64,000 nt of DNA from Larus michahellis (GCF_964199755.1 NC_133907.1:3911001-3975000); one strand, 5' to 3'; counted from the first letter of the stretch, positions 1 through 47,130 are shown. A program made the numbers and translations. The notes: a model not told the origin generated them from the sequence alone.

Positions 1-1498
1 CTGTTTTGTTGGGTTGTTGGTTTGGGGTTTTTTTTTTTAAGCAAAATCGTGAAGTCGGTTCATAAATCTCGGGGGGGGGGGGGGGAAATAATCGATCAGA
101 CACACACCGGGAACAAATCCAATGAAAACTTACTGACCACGACAACGTGACTTCCAACAGGTTTTTAAGATGGTTTAAGAGGCTGGCTGCTGCGCTTTAA
201 ATACAGGCTAATGCTTACCCTAGGAAATACATCCAGATTGCCTGGCCAAGGGCTAAAAGGCACCACTTTTCGTGGCAAAACACAAAGGGATTCACACCTG
301 CAGTGGCACGACCCGGTGCTGGAGCGCAGCCCTGCGTGGGAGCAGGGAGATGGAGCACAGCGAGCCCCATCACAGCCAAGAAAACCCCGCGAAGCTACGG
401 GAACATCTAACCAACACGCCCGACTCCTGCACAAACCCAAAGAGATCTGGGTAGCCCCTAAAAACACGCGAGAAAGGGATGCAACAGCCCTGCCCGGGAT
501 GCAGTGCAGTGGAAAATGAAAAGCAATCTTTTGCATTTTAGGTGCTGGGGAAGCCTCCTCCTCCTCGATGCCACCAACCCCAAGAGCGGCATGGGGGATG
601 CAGTGCTTCCCCACGTCCCGGAGGCACAGCGCAGGACTCTGTCCCCATCTCCATGAAGCTCCAAATCCCAAGAGGCTGTGAATTCCCACAGCCCTGCTAT
701 AACCTGTGTTGTTTCAGCTGAAAGAGCTGCCTGGGTACGATGACGAGTTACCTCTCCTCAAAGCAAGACAGACGGACGCTGCTAAAAGACAGCGGTGCTT
801 TATCAGCATCATCCGTCACGGCTCCGCCGTCCCTTCCCTACTCATGTCAACAGATCGTGATGGATAAATGAAATCCAAGAAATGGGAAAACGCTCACTGA
901 ATCCCGATTTGGTTTTCCTCCTCTTACAGAACAAAAGAAAAAAAAGGAAAGGAAAGGAGGAGCCAGGGCAAATGCACCTGGGGAGAGAGCTGGGCCAGGC
1001 GAGGGAGGGAGAGAAGTTTGCTGAAAGGCAGAAGGACCATTAGAGACCAGCTGGAGCGGTGAGGAGAGCCCGGGCAAGGGCACAAGGAGGGGGGCATTTA
1101 CCTACGATCCAGAGCAGCTCGGGAGGGAGGTCTTCACACCTGGGCACGGCAACTGTCACAACACAATGCAACTACCAGCGGACGTGGAGAAATAAAGGTG
1201 AAAAGAAGAGCACGTACACACACAGACACAAAAAGAAGAAAAAAAAAAAAACACACAACAGGGAAATTAAAATCAAGTCAAAAAGAAATACACCAAAAAA
1301 ACAAAACCAAAAAAAAAACCAAAGCAAAAAAACTCCAAAAGAAAAAGCATATACCGGCCTTTAAGAGGCCTTCAAATCAACTTTTTCAACTTAAAAAAAA
1401 TAAAGAAATGAAACAATATATCCAGATAACAAAAATAAATATGGAGACGGTGGCACCATGAGGAAGGCAGTGGAAGAGGGAGGTGGAGGAGGAGGTAC
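1..1498 (-). other. KCNQ2: KCNQ2 intron 8 (partial)
   Basis: This is non-coding on both strands as far as I can tell. It contains a G-run near 70-85 and an A-rich low-complexity block at about 1225-1420 with a short AC-rich stretch at 1210-1230. On the transcript these read as U-rich and UG-rich tracts 80-290 nt downstream of the exon 8 donor. I searched for the small exon 9 seen in mammals (peptide like LIPPLNQLEL) and did not find it. Confidence 0.8.
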
Positions 1499-35082
<33,584 letters not shown>

Positions 35083-35522
35083 TCATGAGAAGGACCCAAG
35101 TCCATACACCATCTCCACTCAGCCACCAGACCTGCTTAACCCCACCACACATCTCCTTGTGCAAAGCCATTCCCTTCGTCCATGCTTCCCCAAGCTCCAA
35201 CCTGCCCTCTTAAGGTTTGGAAGCCCAAAGTCAGCTTGCTTCACCCACCGAAGCTCCACCGTGATGTGGTCACAAAGCTCCCAGCACAGGAAGTCCATCT
35301 CCAGATATGCTGACCCAAATCAGCTCTTTAACACACCCTATTGATTATGGGCCAGCATTACCATTTTCACCCATACACCACGGCTCGCTTCTGCCCCAAG
35401 GATTATTTCCTACTGACACACCTTCACGAAACTCAGGAGAAGACAGGTAGGGTGCCGAGGTGAGGCAGAGGTTCCTTCCCCATACAATTATCCTCCATGG
35501 AAAAGGGTCATTGTAGTGCAAC

Positions 35523-35554
35523 GGGAAGACCACCTGCTTCAAGGTGGTCTTCCA
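35523..35554. other. Perfect inverted repeat, 12-bp arms, 6-nt loop
   Basis: GGAAGACCACCT at 35524-35535 and AGGTGGTCTTCC at 35542-35553 are exact reverse complements around the loop GCTTCA. The arms are too short for a microRNA precursor. No known transposon terminus is recognised at this place. Confidence 0.85.
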
Positions 35555-37225
35555 CAAAATCAAGCCCACGACCACCAGCTGCTACTGCAGGGAATTTCCT
35601 ACCCCTTACAACCCAACAAGTCATTGATGATCTGTGAACTGCACACTTCTGCCTGTTCCGTTGTAAGCAAGCAATGCTTTAGGACAGGCTTTTTGTACAT
35701 AAATAAAGTTGCAAGCTCAGATGAGCTGCTTGTTTCAAGACAAAGTACTTTGCCGCAATGTGGAAGTAGCAAAATGGTTGCCCAAAGTTTTGTGATGTGC
35801 AGGAAGCACGCCGGGCTGCCTTTCAGTTCCCTCTCTTCTGAGGGTCTGCAGTTGGAAAACCAGTCCTGCCGCTCTGTATCATTGACATGCTTTTCCTGAA
35901 ATTCACATTTAAATAATAAAATCAACGTAACCTTCCGGAGCGCATTTCCCAAGTCCTGGCTTTTTGGCCCTCTCCTTGTGCCTCAGGAGAATCCCAACAA
36001 CAACTAATGGACAAGAGGAGCATTGAGACTAAAACTGCTGCCATTTACTCTCCAAATCCTACCATGTATGTTAAAAGAAGAGCCAGCATGGAGCAGCCCT
36101 ACATTTTTATGAGCAGTATGTTTCCCATGACCCATATTCTCTCCACCGCACGGCTGGAAGAGGAGTCATCTCTGCAAGGCAGGCAGAAAACTAAAGCTGG
36201 GTTAAATAATGGAAAAACAGATCTGCAAGTATGTCAGTGAATAAATTACTCAATTCAGCGAGGGGCCGTTCTATTCATTATTTGTGAACACTTGTAAGAT
36301 CATTAGTGTTCTTTAATAGGGTAGCCAATTACAAATGTGCCTGGCACTAATGTACAAAGTGCATTATTATAGATCCAGCGACGCAGTCCAAAAGCAGGAA
36401 ATATCCCCCTCCACAGAAAGGCCAACAACAAACAGAGGAAGCAATTTTCAATTAACAAATTCAAGATTACTAACAGTCTGTGAGCCCTAAAGCAGAATCT
36501 AAATTCATCGCACTCCTCTTTCCCTAATTAGTTGGTCATTTGTGGCGTCATACTGCAGCACAGCTTTGGGTATCACATATCTCCAAGACCATCAAAAAAC
36601 AAGAGTGAGCCAAGGGAGGGGATGGGATTTCGTCCTTCCCAAGCCATGGATGGGCCGAGGGAAGGCACAGTGTGGTTGTAGCAACTGTCAGGGCTTTTTG
36701 CTCCACTTGGGAGGGAGGTAAAACCTCAGACAAAGACAAGCAAGTCCTTGTGAGCCAGCAGCACCAAGAATGGTCTCCATATATAAAACAGAGCAGTCCT
36801 TGGGAGGTGGAAAAGACCTGGAATTGTGGATGAAGACCCACTCTAGCCTTGCCCCTTCCCTCCTTTCTCCTTGGGCTCTTAGGGCATCTCTAACTCTTTC
36901 TCTACAGACAATATTCCGTGGGTTGGAACTGCAAGTTGGAGTGTTCAGAAGCAGTATGGTGGAGCAGAGAGGGCTTTGTCTTGGGTGGCAGGAGAGCAGG
37001 TCTGGTGGTCCCCCCACCAAATCACGCTGGTTTCCCGTGCCAGCCCGCCAGCTCCCAGAGCTGTGATCCGGTTTACACAGTGCCTGGCGAGTTGCAGCCC
37101 TGAGAGGGGCGGCGCTCTCTTGGGAACAACTGAGATCTAAACACTAATCGAGCCCCGATGTCCTGCCACCAAGTCTGCGGCAGGCAATTTTGAAGACGAA
37201 GTCAGTCGTGTTGCTACTTCTGCGG

Positions 37226-37243
37226 GGGGGGGGGGGGGGGGGG
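37226..37243. repeat. Poly-G run
   Basis: About 18 consecutive G residues are followed by AAGAAAAG in the intergenic spacer. Its true length is uncertain because such runs are error-prone in sequencing. Confidence 0.85.
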
Positions 37244-38204
37244 AAGAAAAGACACAGCCACTAACACTGTGCCAATTAATGAGGTACATAAAAGCAGTAC
37301 TGGGAAGGTGCTTTTATCTGTTCCAAGGACATTATGTCTCCACAAACAAACAGAATTACTGAGTCAGTTCTTTACTTTCAACACTACTGACGGCTTTAAA
37401 ACACAAACACCGTGGCAGATTAGACCCAGAAGGTAAGATGAAAGCTATCAAGCTAAGTTAAGATACAGAAAGTCCATGCTCTGTCCCCTGGCAATTTTTG
37501 AGACATAGTAAGAAGCGACTGGTGTGAAATATGTAGAAAGAGTCCAGGGATATATTTCTGCTTGAAACACTGAACCAGAACCCTTTGTCCACGCTGGTGG
37601 TTTGTGTGAACTGTGCTACCCGTAGCCTGGGTTTTCTCACTCCCAGCTTTCTTCCAGAGCTATTTTCAAAACCTAAAGCAGATGGCTTTATCTCCGCTTG
37701 TACAGGAGGCTACACCATCCGAGCAAACCTAACCTGCCAAGAGCAAAGGCATGAAGAGCTCGGTCTTTCTACACCCGGTGTCCACCCATCTCCCTCAGCT
37801 TCGGCCACCCCCCTCGCCTCTCACAACCCCACCCTCTGAGCAGCAAACAGCCCCCAGGAACCCACGTTTATTGATTAGACACATCTTCACTGCTTGGCCA
37901 ACAGGTACTCTTTCCAACATGTGCCAAACCATTTTGGGTTTTGAAACCTGACCCAAGAGAGAGGTTGGTTCATACAAGGGATTCAGCCTGGAAAGTGATG
38001 CTTCTCCAGCATTAGGGTTTGAGCCCACAGGGGAAAAGGCTGTGAGAAACAAATTCTGGTGCATAAATGGAGAAATTTGCAGATTTCCAACGGATAAAGA
38101 TGAGCGTGACAAGGGGATGCACACTTCTGGCTAGAACATAAGCCAGTGCTCAGCAAAGGCTTCGTCATTTGGGATGGGGAGATTTGGGCCCAGCTGCAGA
38201 GAAC

Positions 38205-38580
38205 TGGTTTCCTGTTGGGACCAGTACTGTTCAATATCTTCATCAATGTCATAGGCAGGGGGATCGAGGGCACTCTCAGCCAGTTTGCAGATGACACCAA
38301 GCTGAGTGGTGCGGTTGACATGCCTGAGGGACAGGATGCTACCTAGAGGTACCTGGACAGGTTTGAGAAGCAGGCCCATGTGAATCTCATGAGGTTCAAC
38401 AAGGCCAAGTGCAGGGTCCTGCACCTGGGTCAGGGCAACTCCCAGTATCAACACAGGCTGGGGATGAAGGGATGGAGAGCAGCCCTGCAAAGAAGGACTT
38501 GGGGGTGCTGGTTGGTAAGAAGCTCAACATGAGATGACAATGTGTGCTCACAGCCCGGGCTGCATCACCAGCAGCACGGC
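38205..38580 (+). repeat. CR1 LINE ORF2 fragment (reverse transcriptase)
   Basis: The plus strand translates to [20 protein letters not shown] and then [15 protein letters not shown], the reverse-transcriptase palm region of avian CR1 ORF2 with the catalytic F-A-D-D motif. A stop follows soon after (38344). The DNA continues with recognisable CR1 text such as GTGAATCTCATGAGGTTCAA and GTGCAGGGTCCTGCACCTGG. It is a dead internal fragment without either end, in the KCNQ2-EEF1A2 spacer. Confidence 0.9.
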
Positions 38581-41500
38581 CACCTAAAATGAAGATACAC
38601 CAGTTGGTTGTCCAGTTTCAATCAAATCTGACAGCCTCAAGGCTAATTGCATTTGTGTCAATTTTCATGAAAACAAGAAACCTAGAGAGAGGCAGAGTCT
38701 TCCTAATGCCACCTCCTTCCCCCTCCAAAGGGGATCCCGAAGTGTGATCTCATCTTTATCAGATGCCAGAGAAGGTGCCCAAGAGGACACCACCCCTTCC
38801 AGCCACTAAAACGCTTCAATCTGAATTTGTGACTAACACACTGATAAAAAGCCAGACTTCCATCCTCCTGGTGCTGACAGAGCTACTTATTTTATGTTTA
38901 CTGGATGCAAAATTTCTGTGCCACCATCCATCTTCCTCTCCTGTTCTTAGACAGCACCTACCTCGTTGGAGGCTGCTCCAGCAAAACCCAGGACATATCA
39001 TGCCGTATGAGATTGGCTTGAGCTCCAGCTGGAAGCATCTGAGTGCACAAACAGAAATCTCCCTGAGTTGCACTGAATTAACCTGGAAGGAAGACACACA
39101 CGTACTTCTTTCTCAACTAGAAAGCTTATGTTTCTCCTTTCTAAGAGTGATTAAAATTGCTGACATCTAAATATTCATTTGTGCTTTATAGGCCTAACTG
39201 TAAAAAAACCAGTTACTGGAAGGAACATCTACTCAATTGGGCACTTGAAAGGAGAAGCAATGGGGAAAAGCAAAGTTAGGGTGGATTCTATTGAATTAGA
39301 CTGGGTTACACTCAGAGTGCCCAGAAATATGAAAATAAGCATCTTGGTCGCATGGGGACTGGTGCCCGCGCCATTTCCCTTAGCGCCTTGTGGTCACCCT
39401 GCTCCTGCCCCTCTCAGCCCCTTCCCCTGGCAAATTCCCCACTGATCAGGACTCCTTCCCCATCTCTACATGATGCGCTTCCTTCATTAGCCTCCAGCTC
39501 TGTCTTTGCCCTAGCCTCCTTTGAGACCACATGCAATTCCCTTTCTTCATTTATATTGTTACCTTGAAGGTATTTTTAGCCTGTGACCATGTTGCCCCTG
39601 AGCCTTCCTTTTCCCAGACTCTGTAAATTTAGCTCTCTTAGTCATTCCTCACATCTCCCAGCACTCACGTTCTTCCTCCTGACCTCCTTGGGCTTCTGCT
39701 TCCTCCTGCACCCGCAAGGACCAAAGCCACACGACTCCAATCACCTCTGTGCTCTTAGACCTCATTTCCCAAGACAAGGCTGCTCCAGGACCTCCTCCCC
39801 CCAACCCTGGGGCCACCACAGGCTCCTTGTGGGTGACCCCTCAGGGACATGGAGTGACTTAGAAGACTTCCCATCAGCAACCCCCTCCCAGTTTCTCCAT
39901 CTTACAACATACAGCTTTATAGGAATAAAACCAACCTGGTTTTGCGTGGGAGCTCTTCCAGCCTTGCCAGGTCTCAGGAATGATTCTTCTCCTAGCGAAG
40001 CACCTCCCAGGACCATAACTGCATCCTTGCTGGGGCCCAGTCCCACAAAACCCTTTAGGTGCTTTGTTCCCATTCAAGCACCTGCCTCCCACCAACTTCA
40101 ACGCTGAATTGAAACCTGCACGAATATTTAGGGACTGGAGGTTGTCACCAGAAAGAAAAAGCCCATACTGAAATAGCTAACAACTCTGACATATCTTATC
40201 TGAGAGATGAATCGTGCAGGAGCACACAGGATCGCTCTGCTTTCTTCTACTCTTGAGGGAAGGAGGTGGGGGGGGAAGCCAACTAATATAAATAGGCTCC
40301 AAATGGTCCCAGGTGTCCTGGGTTAGGAGGGAGGGACATTCCAGAGCTGGGCTCCACCCCACCTTGGAGGGCTACTGTGGGGACAAAAGGGGGTTTGGGG
40401 AATAGGATAGGAAGTGGTTTCTGTTGGGGTGTTACAGGCCTTGGGGAGATAAGCCCATCTTGCCCCAGTGACAGCTGGGGGGTGTTACCCCTTGGAGAAG
40501 AGAAGGGAAATGGGGTGTAGTGTACGGGGTTAAAAAAAAAAAAGGCAAGTATTCTGTTGGGAAAGTGCCAGGCAGACCTGGCTGTCTCCATGCTCCTGCC
40601 TCTGCCACAACATACGATGTGTCACACACAAAGAAAAATTCTTGAAGTAACTAAATTCATAGTTTCTCTGCACCATGAGCTTTTGCTGCAGGCTTGCTTC
40701 AGTCTTTCAGCCTGGGAAATCAAGAGAACATGAAGGGACAGGGGTTTATGATTTATTTATCTTTAACCTGAGGTCCTTAGGAAAGCTGGTGTGCGTGCAT
40801 CTGCCTCTCTCTTCTCTTTTTTAATAACTGCAGAGCTTATGGGCAATTTTTGTCTTAGTTCGTTAAAGGTAGGGGGGACACTTCAGAGTGCTGCAAGTGA
40901 AATGGTGTGATCAGAGAGAGGACAGAAACCGTGAAGTCTCCCCCCTGAGGGAGACGGTGATGCTGTGTATTGGACATCAGAGAACCCACCCCTGACTTTT
41001 CAAAACACAAATCCCTGGGAAACTGCAGCCCCCTGGTTCTGCTGCTTGTGAAACTGCTTCTTTTTGGGCTCTTTTTAGATCCCGTGGGAGGGGCAGAGAG
41101 TTTCTGCTAAACATCTCGGTGCCTGGGTACTCTACAAGGCAGGCGGGACCAAGGCGGAGGGGCAGGTTCCCTCGGGCGAAGCTGATGCTGTGTCTGCAGG
41201 ACGACATTTCCTCGCTTCCAGCCTTATTTTCATGCAGCCCCTGTTTTGTTCTTGCAACTTGGTCTTGGCGCGTAGTGGTCCAAAGGCTGTTCCTGTCCTC
41301 TGGGCATCCGGATGCTCTGGCTGCACACGCAAAACATCTCATCCAGCATCTCCACGTGCTCTCCTGTGTGTGCAGACAGTGGGAGAAGCAGGGGAGGGTG
41401 GTTTTAAAAAGGAGATGTGTTTGTAGCCTGGGCTGGCAACGGCTCAGCTGCCCAGGCCACCCTTCAAGAGGGACTTCACCTCCACCTGAAGATGTGGTCA

Positions 41501-44500
41501 GCCACAGCCACCCCTCCCTGTCCCCCTTCTCCCGCATATTTCCCATGGTCCCCATGGAGATCTGTGGCCGGAGATGTCCTGAGGCACCAAAGCATATCGA
41601 CCTGCAGCGACACGCTTCCCTCGCAGCAATCGCTCTAATGGGAACCGCTCAGAGAATCCAAGACGCCGGCGCAGCTCCGTTAATCACAGCTGCCTCTCGC
41701 CTGGCACGGGCTGCCCTCCCTCATCCCCGCGCTCCTTCAGGTCGGCGCCAGGGGAGAAGTCCACGCTGTGTCCTTGGAGCTGGAACGCATCGGAGAGGAG
41801 CGTCCCATCACGCTGATGTGTGAGCAGTGGCAGGGGCTGGCACAGGCAACGCACCCTCCGCCCCGTACTCCCACTCCACACCAAAACACAGGCTCAGAAG
41901 CATGCAACTTTCACTAAGTAGCTGCTCTCACCCCATCAGCTCCCCACAGAGGAGATTTGGGGATCATCCTGCCCTCTTTCCCCTTCTTGCAGCCCCATCC
42001 CAAAGGCTGGCCGCTTCCAGACTCATCATTCCTAAGTGCTCGGCGGGCAGGCATTCGCTGCGGCTGGCCGGGACTGCAAAAAGCATTTAGCAGATATAAG
42101 GCATGAAAATAGTGCCAGACAGGGGGTGATTAGAAATCATTTAGACTAGGCAAAACCAGGCCACCCTAAATTTGCGGGCAGCCTGACACATGGAAGGAGT
42201 GGTTGTGAACGGAGCTGAAATGAATTATTTGAAGATGCTGCAGTACCTCTACGTAAAACATCCAAGATATCAGAGCACTTGCTTGGCGGCAGGAGTGGGT
42301 GTCTGGCCGGGATCTTGGCCCTGGGCCGTGTTACAGCTCGGATTTCTCCATCAGATCAGCAATATCTTTGCCCAGGGGTGAGGAGGATGGGGCACGGTGC
42401 ATCGCCCTGGCCGGAGCTGCTGCTTTGGGCTCCCCCAGCTGCGAACGCACCTCAGGCTCACACCGAAAACGGGTATCTCAAATAGGGGGATGCTGAGGGA
42501 GGTGCTTAAAGGAAATGAGTAAAAAACCTCCCAGGTTTAGTCCTTGACATGTTACAAAATGCTGGGGGAGGGCCTGGCTTGCTGCCCCCCTCCCTGAATT
42601 TGTGCCTCTCCAGGGCAGGATTTGGCCAAGGGTGGCTGATGCACTTTGTGAAGGGGGCATGGTGGAAGCAGGATGGAGAGACGAGACCCACCCCGGCGTG
42701 GGAGGTTCTTCTCTGCCCTGATCAGCCTTTTTTCCACCCTTCTGGTCTTACCCATCATCTGTTTCCCAGGGAAACTGGGAAACTGCCCAAGGAGAAGGCA
42801 AGAGGCTGCTGTTGGACACAGCTCCCCAGGCAAAGGTGTTGGTCAGCGATGAACTCACTTTCCGAGGTCGCATTGTCATGGACTTCGTGCTGCATGTGCG
42901 TCATTCTCACCTCTGGCATAGATGATTCAGCATCTCCGTCACCAGCAGGCGATGGCAGGACCCACATGGGTGATGTCCTCTGGCGATGCTGGTGTTCAGA
43001 GGGCTGGAGTGTACCTTGGTCCCCTGGCACTTGGTGCCATCAGCTTCCAAGGTAGCAGGAATGGGATGGAAGGTCAGGAGATCTCCGCTTGGTCTTCCCC
43101 CATAGTTGGGGTGAGTTTTCAGATGCCATTGAAATACTCCAGATGCCATCAAGGCTTTTGAGTCAACACGAGACAGGCAGAACCTCACTGCCCGTGTGGG
43201 GTTGAGGTTCAGCAAAACATACTGGGAGGCTGGTGACAGATGAAAGGAGCAATGGGAAAGGAGCTGCCTCAACCGGAGAGGCTTTCTCATGCGTCCAAGC
43301 TGCCACGCAATGCTCCACACTGGCCTAGTGACATGCTGCCCATGCTGGGTTTCTGCTGGGACGTGCCCAGGCGGACGAGGGGCTGCAGCTGAGGCTTTAA
43401 CTCGCTTCCAAGCGCAGAAGGGCAGCGGGCGGCTCAAGTTCGCCCAGCTCAGCATCTGCAGCACGGGTTCCACTTGCAGTCTTGCAAAAACCTTATAAAT
43501 TTTTTAGAGCAGCCCAAAGTGCCTGCTGAGTCGGCCAATCAGCTGCGGTGGATTAAGGAAACTTACCTTAAATTATTAACAGCGCACAGCCAGACACGAG
43601 GCCCGTGGGGTAGAGGTGGGAAAGGAGAAGTTACTCGTTCCTCCTTTTCCAGTGGGTGCCACGAGAGCAGCCAGCACCAGGCTGGGAATGGGAAGAGGTG
43701 TCCACCCGTGCCTTGGAAGATGGTCCTTTTTCTGGCTCTTCCCATCTCCGTCAGGAAAGCCCAAATGAGGAATCAGTGCTACACTGTGCGCGGGGCATGC
43801 TTGCATCGTGGAGATGACGTCCCTTTTGGAAACTGGATGCTGGTCCACGTCCAGCTCCCCCTGCACCTCCGTCTCCTTCCCTCTTCTTCCAGGTCCATTG
43901 GTTTCTCAAACACCCTCTTGACGAGCTGACCCGCAGCAGTACAGGAGAGCCAGCCCTGAAGCCTTTTGACTTTCCTACAACCTCTAGTAATTTTCCCCCC
44001 ACGAGCTTTAAATTTTCCGGTAATACAATCCCATTTGCAAACTCCGGTCCCCAAAGAAATGCCAATAAGCACTTTGCAGCTCCCCAGGCTGTACCCTTTG
44101 CTTCGCTTACGGACGCGCTGCCTGTCAGGGCCCGGCTTTGCAGAGGTGGGACGTGGGGCTGGGGTTCCTCCTCTCCTTGGCAGCTGCTCCAGGAGGACTT
44201 TGTCCCTGTTTCCACGAGATGGCATCGCTGAGACCGCTATGGAAGGGAAGCATCCACCGAGGCGGCTGCAGGGAAGAGAGTGATGAAAAATGCCTCCAAA
44301 ATAATCTAAAGTTGCTTTTGGTGAAGGAAAAAATGCCTCTGAGTTCTCAGTTGTGAGGTCCCTGGCCATGGCGGGGAGGAATTGGAGGAGAAGTCAGTGT
44401 TTTAAAATGCATCTCAGCAGCACAGCCCTATATATCACCTGCCACGGGCCACACAACACCCACCTGCTCTCACAGCGTGATGATGGCTCTCAAATCAACT

Positions 44501-46531
44501 CGAGTTCGCCGCAGTGTTTGCCAAAAGCCATCTGTGGCCCAGTTCAGGGTGATGCTGGGCTGCTCGTAATTTTGGTAGAACCCCAAAATGGGTCACCCTT
44601 GCCAAACAAAGCACCGTCCCCCAGTGCGCCTGCAAGCCCTGTGGGATCAGGCGATGATTCGCACATTGGTCATCGTTCCAGTCCCAAAACCCAGATCCAC
44701 AATGGGTCTTCAAACCCCAGGTCTGGGTGGAAGCAGGTCATGGCTTCATTTGATTTGCGATCCCCGGAAAATCAGCACACTTCATTTTCTTTTTTTGAAC
44801 CTCATGCTTTGAAGTGGGTTTAAAATAGAATATTTCTGCTAAATCTCTCTCTCTACAGAGCCTGCCCCAAACGGAGGATGCTGCTGCAGACATCTCACTT
44901 CAGGCCCTGTCTCTTCTTTCTGACCCTGCAGATTACCTGGGGTTCTGACTGCGCTGAAATCAGGCTGAAAATTTGGACCTGCTGTGAGCTGTGAGCAGGT
45001 TTGAGTTAAATCCGCTGGGGTTTATATTCTCCCTTTTCTGCAGCTACACCGTTAATTACCGCACCACTTGCGCATCGCTCCCAGGGCGTCTTTCGCAGCT
45101 CCCCTGGCATATTTCTATGGAAACGTAGCTGTGGTTTTATCAAACTTGGTTTTGCTTTTAAAATAGCTACAGAGGACCAGGTGCAGACTTTGCTCCTGCT
45201 CTTCTCTGACCTGACGCCAAGGCTGTCCCCGCTCCTGCTGTGCCAGGGACTGGCTTCCACTGGGGACCAGAGAGCTGGAGGTTCCTGCCCAGCGTAGGAG
45301 GGACGTTCCCACTAGAGTTCATGTTCCTGCTGCTTTTAAGGACAGAGGAAAAACATGCTTGTGATGGTGTTCTCCTGCCCTGCTTGGAAATACCCAGGAA
45401 GGGGCGCAAGTCCGCTGTGCTGGCTCAAGGACAACGTGCCTCAGGAGCTGGGACATGCAGGAGGAGGTGGAAGAGGAGATTAAACTGTCAGTGGGAAAAC
45501 AGCCTTCTTCCACGGTCGCACTGTGCCTGGAGGGATCCCCACGTCCCCTTCCAATTTGTGGCATGCCAAGGACACGGCGCTTCATAAAGCCCAAATACTA
45601 CAAAGACCTTGGGCATCAAATCCATTTCTGCGGATGAAGCTGGTGGCTGCTGGGGGTGTGGAAAGGGGCGAGGAGCCTCAGCGGCCCGTGCACAGAGTTT
45701 TGGGGAATGTGTCTCAGTGAGTTCACGTGTGTCTGTCTGCTGTCAGACCCGGACATGGGATGGGGACACTGTCGGAGGAGCAGGCGGTGGTGGCTTCATG
45801 AAGGACTCTCTGTAATTCAGCTTGTCGTCTGCTCCTTGAGGCTCTGCCTGGGGGAACTTAGTGTTGCAGATCGACAGATGTTAATTAGGATCATTAAGGG
45901 CTCCTGCAACACAAACAGTAATGATAGTTGTGCCTCTGGAGCTCTTCTGGGAAGGACCTTGCACAATGCCGTCCTTCACAAAGCCTGTGCATGGCATCCA
46001 CTCCCAGCGCTGTGGCTTCTCCTAAAAGGCTAGTGATGAGCACAGAGACCCTCAGGATGCCCGGGCACGCTGCTAACCCCACCTTCAGGGGGCAAATGTC
46101 CCTTGGAAATGTCCCCGGAGCACAGTGGTGGGGTGGGAGCAGCACTCTCACACCTCCTCCCTCCCTCTCCCTGCCCCGCCGTACCACCTCCTGCTCCTCC
46201 CCGCGCTTGGTGCTCCCACCCTTTCCTCCTCCAAGCCTCTGGCTGTCGCATTTTGGTCATTCCTAACCACTCGGGCAACCACAACCCTTTGGATTGGGAC
46301 AGCTGCTACTGGGTGGAGTGAGGAGAGGCAAAGACCTCACCGGGGCTGCAAGTTTGCAATGGGAGCCAAGGCACCATCCTGGGTGAAGACCATGAGTTTT
46401 GGGGTTTCTTAGGAATCCTGAGTTACATCTGGGCACCAGCACTTGGCTTTAATCAGGGAGAAACACTCCCGCCGTGTTGTTTGGAAAGGGCTTGAGGATC
46501 CACCGTGTGTGAGGCAAAGAAGTGAGTACAG

Positions 46532-46618
46532 AGAATCACGGAATGGTTTGGGTTGGAAGGGACCTTAAAGATCACCTAGTTCCAACCCCCCTGCCCTGGG
46601 CAGGGACACCTCCCACTT
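46532..46618 (-). repeat. Short CR1 LINE 3' fragment
   Basis: The text AGAATCACGGAATGGTTTGG and GTTGGAAGGGACCTTAAAGA is the reverse complement of a CR1 3' end. Similarity fades after CAGGGACACCTCCCAC. Confidence 0.9.
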
Positions 46619-47130
46619 GCCACTTCTCCCAGAATGATGGGAATAAAAGCAATGCTGCCAGCCCTTCCAGGAGGCATGGGGTATGCTATTTGCTTTCTTT
46701 AAATGGCATAACTGTAGGAGGTTAACTTAAGCTTATTTTGCATGGAAAAAAATTATAATAAAGGCCCTGGTAATTGATATTAGAGGGTTGAGCGGGTTAA
46801 GGAGAATACCAAAACTGCTGTAAGAGCAGCTCCTGCTTTAGGCCAGAGGAACGGAATCAGCCCAGACACCTGCATCACTCAAGGAGGGAGACCTGGGGAA
46901 GGGCTGGGTGCTGGGTGACACCCTGAATACGTGTTCCCAACTCTCCTCCTCCCTCCAAATTTCCATCCCAGCCCTGTCTGTGCCCATCCCCACCATCTGC
47001 TCTATGTGCGAGCACACGAAACCCATCAAAACCAGCCCCTCTCAAGGACAGACGCACACACAGAGCTCCACACCTTTTGGGTTGGTTGGTTTGTTTTGAT
47101 TTTTTTTTTTGTTTGGGTTTTTTTTTCCAC

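Noticed and set aside
701..752. Acceptor-like TTTCAG followed by an open plus-strand stretch (LKELPGYDDELPLL)
   Set aside because: Wrong strand for KCNQ2, too short, no donor with a matching frame, and no known protein recognised.
1090..1110. GTAAAT donor-like site on the minus strand that might mark KCNQ2 exon 9
   Set aside because: The sequence before it does not encode the expected LIPPLNQLEL-type peptide and has an in-frame stop.
38763..39170. 135-codon plus-strand open frame in the spacer
   Set aside because: Contains a hydrophobic stretch but no recognisable domain or neighbours that support a gene.
39583..40107. 174-codon plus-strand open frame in the spacer
   Set aside because: Leu/Pro/Ser-rich with no family resemblance, no promoter or splice context; probably chance.
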